Both the position numbers and the translations under genes were made by a program. Below the pieces are notes generated by a model, which made no database searches, had not been told where the DNA came from, and worked only from the letters and a program-made list of their open reading frames with translations. A stretch of DNA of 64,000 nt from Lentisphaeria bacterium (GTDB lineage: Bacteria > Verrucomicrobiota > Lentisphaeria > Victivallales > Victivallaceae): contig CAAGED010000053.1 of assembly GCA_900768505.1 (NCBI GenBank), positions 38,480 to 102,479 of the forward strand, given 5' to 3'. Below, piece after piece: positions 63,013 to 64,000 of this stretch (within the stretch, counting starts at the first letter, position 1; the number at the start of each line of letters is the position of its first letter).

Positions 63013-63630
63013 ATGACAATTATGGACACTGCCCAACTGACACTATATAAATATAAATTTTGTCATCTCCGCAAAGGAATAACAAAACATGGGCCTGCCC
63101 CACATAAACTGATATTGCTGTTAGCGGTGATCCGGGAAATTGAATGCGAAAGAATATTGCAGAATCGCATAGAAATTACAGATGATTTGGTGAATTCTTT
63201 TATGGAGATATGGAGTGAAAATATCCATTCAAGTCATTCCCCCAACTTCACGTTGCCATTTTATCACTTACAAGCAGAAGGATTTTGGAAACTTCACGCA
63301 TACCCAGAGTGGGAAACATGGTTAAGCGAACAAAAATCTATTAGTTCAATTGCCAAGTTACGTAAAGTTGTTCAATATGCAACATTCGAATCAGAACTTT
63401 TTGACTTATTGCTGTTTTCTGATACTCGTGATTCATTAAAAAAATTGTTGCTTGAAAATTTAAAAGACGATGGTTATGATCCTGTTATTTCTTGTAAAAC
63501 AGTATTTCAAGAGAAAGATTTATTTCGTCGCTATAAGGATCTGCTCGACACTTTTCTTTCCACCGGCGCGATCTCTCAGGCCCAATACGACAAAAGCCTG
63601 AGCTATTTGATTGAAAAAAATGGGGATTGA
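63013..63630 (+). CDS. McrA-type DNA-recognition domain protein without HNH
   Basis: A 205-aa protein whose first 150 residues (KHGPAPHKLILLLAVIREIE, NRIEITDDLVNSFMEIW, FTLPFYHLQAEGFWKLH) match the N-terminal helical domain found in HNH endonucleases of the ScoMcrA group, which sense modified, for example phosphorothioate, DNA. The HNH nuclease domain expected after it is missing. The tail instead reads DLLDTFLSTGAISQAQYDKSL. It may be a sensor partner of another nuclease or a truncated enzyme. The ribosome site is weak. Confidence 0.6.
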   Translation: MTIMDTAQLTLYKYKFCHLRKGITKHGPAPHKLILLLAVIREIECERILQNRIEITDDLVNSFMEIWSENIHSSHSPNFTLPFYHLQAEGFWKLHAYPEWETWLSEQKSISSIAKLRKVVQYATFESELFDLLLFSDTRDSLKKLLLENLKDDGYDPVISCKTVFQEKDLFRRYKDLLDTFLSTGAISQAQYDKSLSYLIEKNGD

Positions 63631-63786
63631 TCCGAGCTAAAATCTACGAAGGAGAATTGGGACCGCTGTATATTACCTGACGGGGATTAAACGGGTAAAA
63701 AGTGAAGGACAACAGAGAGAATTTTTCCTGGTTCGAAAGGTGAAAATCGTAGAAAACGTAGTAGGGTGTTTAGGTTTATCACATAA

Positions 63787-63796
63787 CCGCCACCAA
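63787..63796 (+). repeat. Putative attR core
   Basis: CCGCCACCAA, identical to the tRNA-fMet 3' end at 37126-37135. The bases to its left do not extend the tRNA, and those to its right lead into a tRNA-type terminator. This fits a displaced original tRNA 3' flank. Confidence 0.5.
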
Positions 63797-63806
63797 TTAC
63801 ACATTC

Positions 63807-63830
63807 AGCCGTCCATTGGACGGCTTTTTT
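63807..63830 (+). terminator. Displaced tRNA-type terminator at the right element end
   Basis: AGCCGTCC-ATT-GGACGGCT stem-loop with six T residues. There is no gene directly before it, so it probably was the original terminator of the tRNA-Cys/tRNA-fMet unit. Confidence 0.75.
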
Positions 63831-64000
63831 ATTGCCGTAACTAGTCGATTATGAAAAATTATTTAACAAATTGAATATCAATGGAAAACCATGATTTTTC
63901 ATGATATATTAGATAACGTCCGGAAAATTGCGCACATTTTGAAAGAGGCTACTTGACTGATTGATTATAATAACCACAAAACAATCAATCGAAAGGAAAA

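Larger units (their letters stand above)
63631..64000. other. Right element end and start of flanking chromosome, no gene
   Basis: About 150 bases after the last gene contain no frame. They are followed by the tRNA-end repeat and a terminator. Beyond 63831 lies AT-rich flank with a GATTGATT-N16-AATCAATC inverted repeat at 63959-63990 and a GAAAGGA ribosome site at the very end. The next gene therefore starts just outside the window, and the repeat is probably its operator. Confidence 0.5.

Noticed and set aside
63787..63796. A second, complete tRNA gene at the right element end
   Set aside because: Only the last ten bases of a tRNA are present; no acceptor, anticodon or T-arm sequence precedes them.

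Overview
The window reads as chromosomal DNA of a Gram-negative PVC-group bacterium. Lentisphaerota (Victivallales, gut-associated) is my best guess. The reasons are an exosortase locus with a PEP-CTERM-like substrate, a tandem pair of unusual secretin-like outer-membrane proteins, LA_2272-type surface repeat proteins, a GH10 xylanase without a signal peptide, two amino-acid decarboxylase/antiporter modules and many AGGAG ribosome sites. The taxonomic call is inference.

Resident part, about 1-37.1 kb. A truncated 6-phosphogluconate dehydrogenase is followed by argC, a Kef-type antiporter, a MarC-family protein, the xylanase, a pair of small membrane proteins, a CocE/NonD hydrolase and a four-domain CoA-disulfide reductase/rhodanese/TusA/DsrE fusion. 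Next, on the minus strand, come the exosortase cluster (PEP-CTERM-like protein, a TPR gene split by one in-frame stop, exosortase, EpsI-like protein) and a compact run of decarboxylase, antiporter, two secretin-like genes and a lipoprotein. A copper chaperone/CopA pair, two surface-repeat proteins, a second antiporter plus adiA module, a ferric-reductase-like membrane gene and tRNA-Cys and tRNA-fMet genes close this part.

Mobile element, about 37.13-63.80 kb. It starts at the 3' end of tRNA-fMet, and a 10-bp copy of that tRNA end followed by a second tRNA-type terminator lies 26.7 kb away. The backbone carries a ParB-like small protein, a large serine recombinase, a DUF2924 protein, a HARE-HTH protein, a P4/D5-type primase-helicase, a seven-copy directly repeated array that looks like an iteron origin, and several small proteins. 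Three backbone promoters share one architecture.

Defence cargo, about 45.97-63.63 kb. Six overlapping genes (HTH regulator, N6-adenine methylase, HsdS-like specificity subunit, NERD/kinase/P-loop giant, unknown 520-aa protein, HerA-like 1796-aa ATPase) match the order of the methylation-associated defence system MADS as mad1-mad2-mad5-mad6-mad7-mad8, with no mad3 or mad4. Downstream are a DUF3990/DUF3791 cassette, a probable HEPN protein and a McrA-type domain protein without HNH. The likely joint role is methylation-based self/non-self discrimination with kinase and ATPase effectors, backed by smaller accessory toxins. The cargo looks richer in A+T than the backbone, which suggests separate acquisition.
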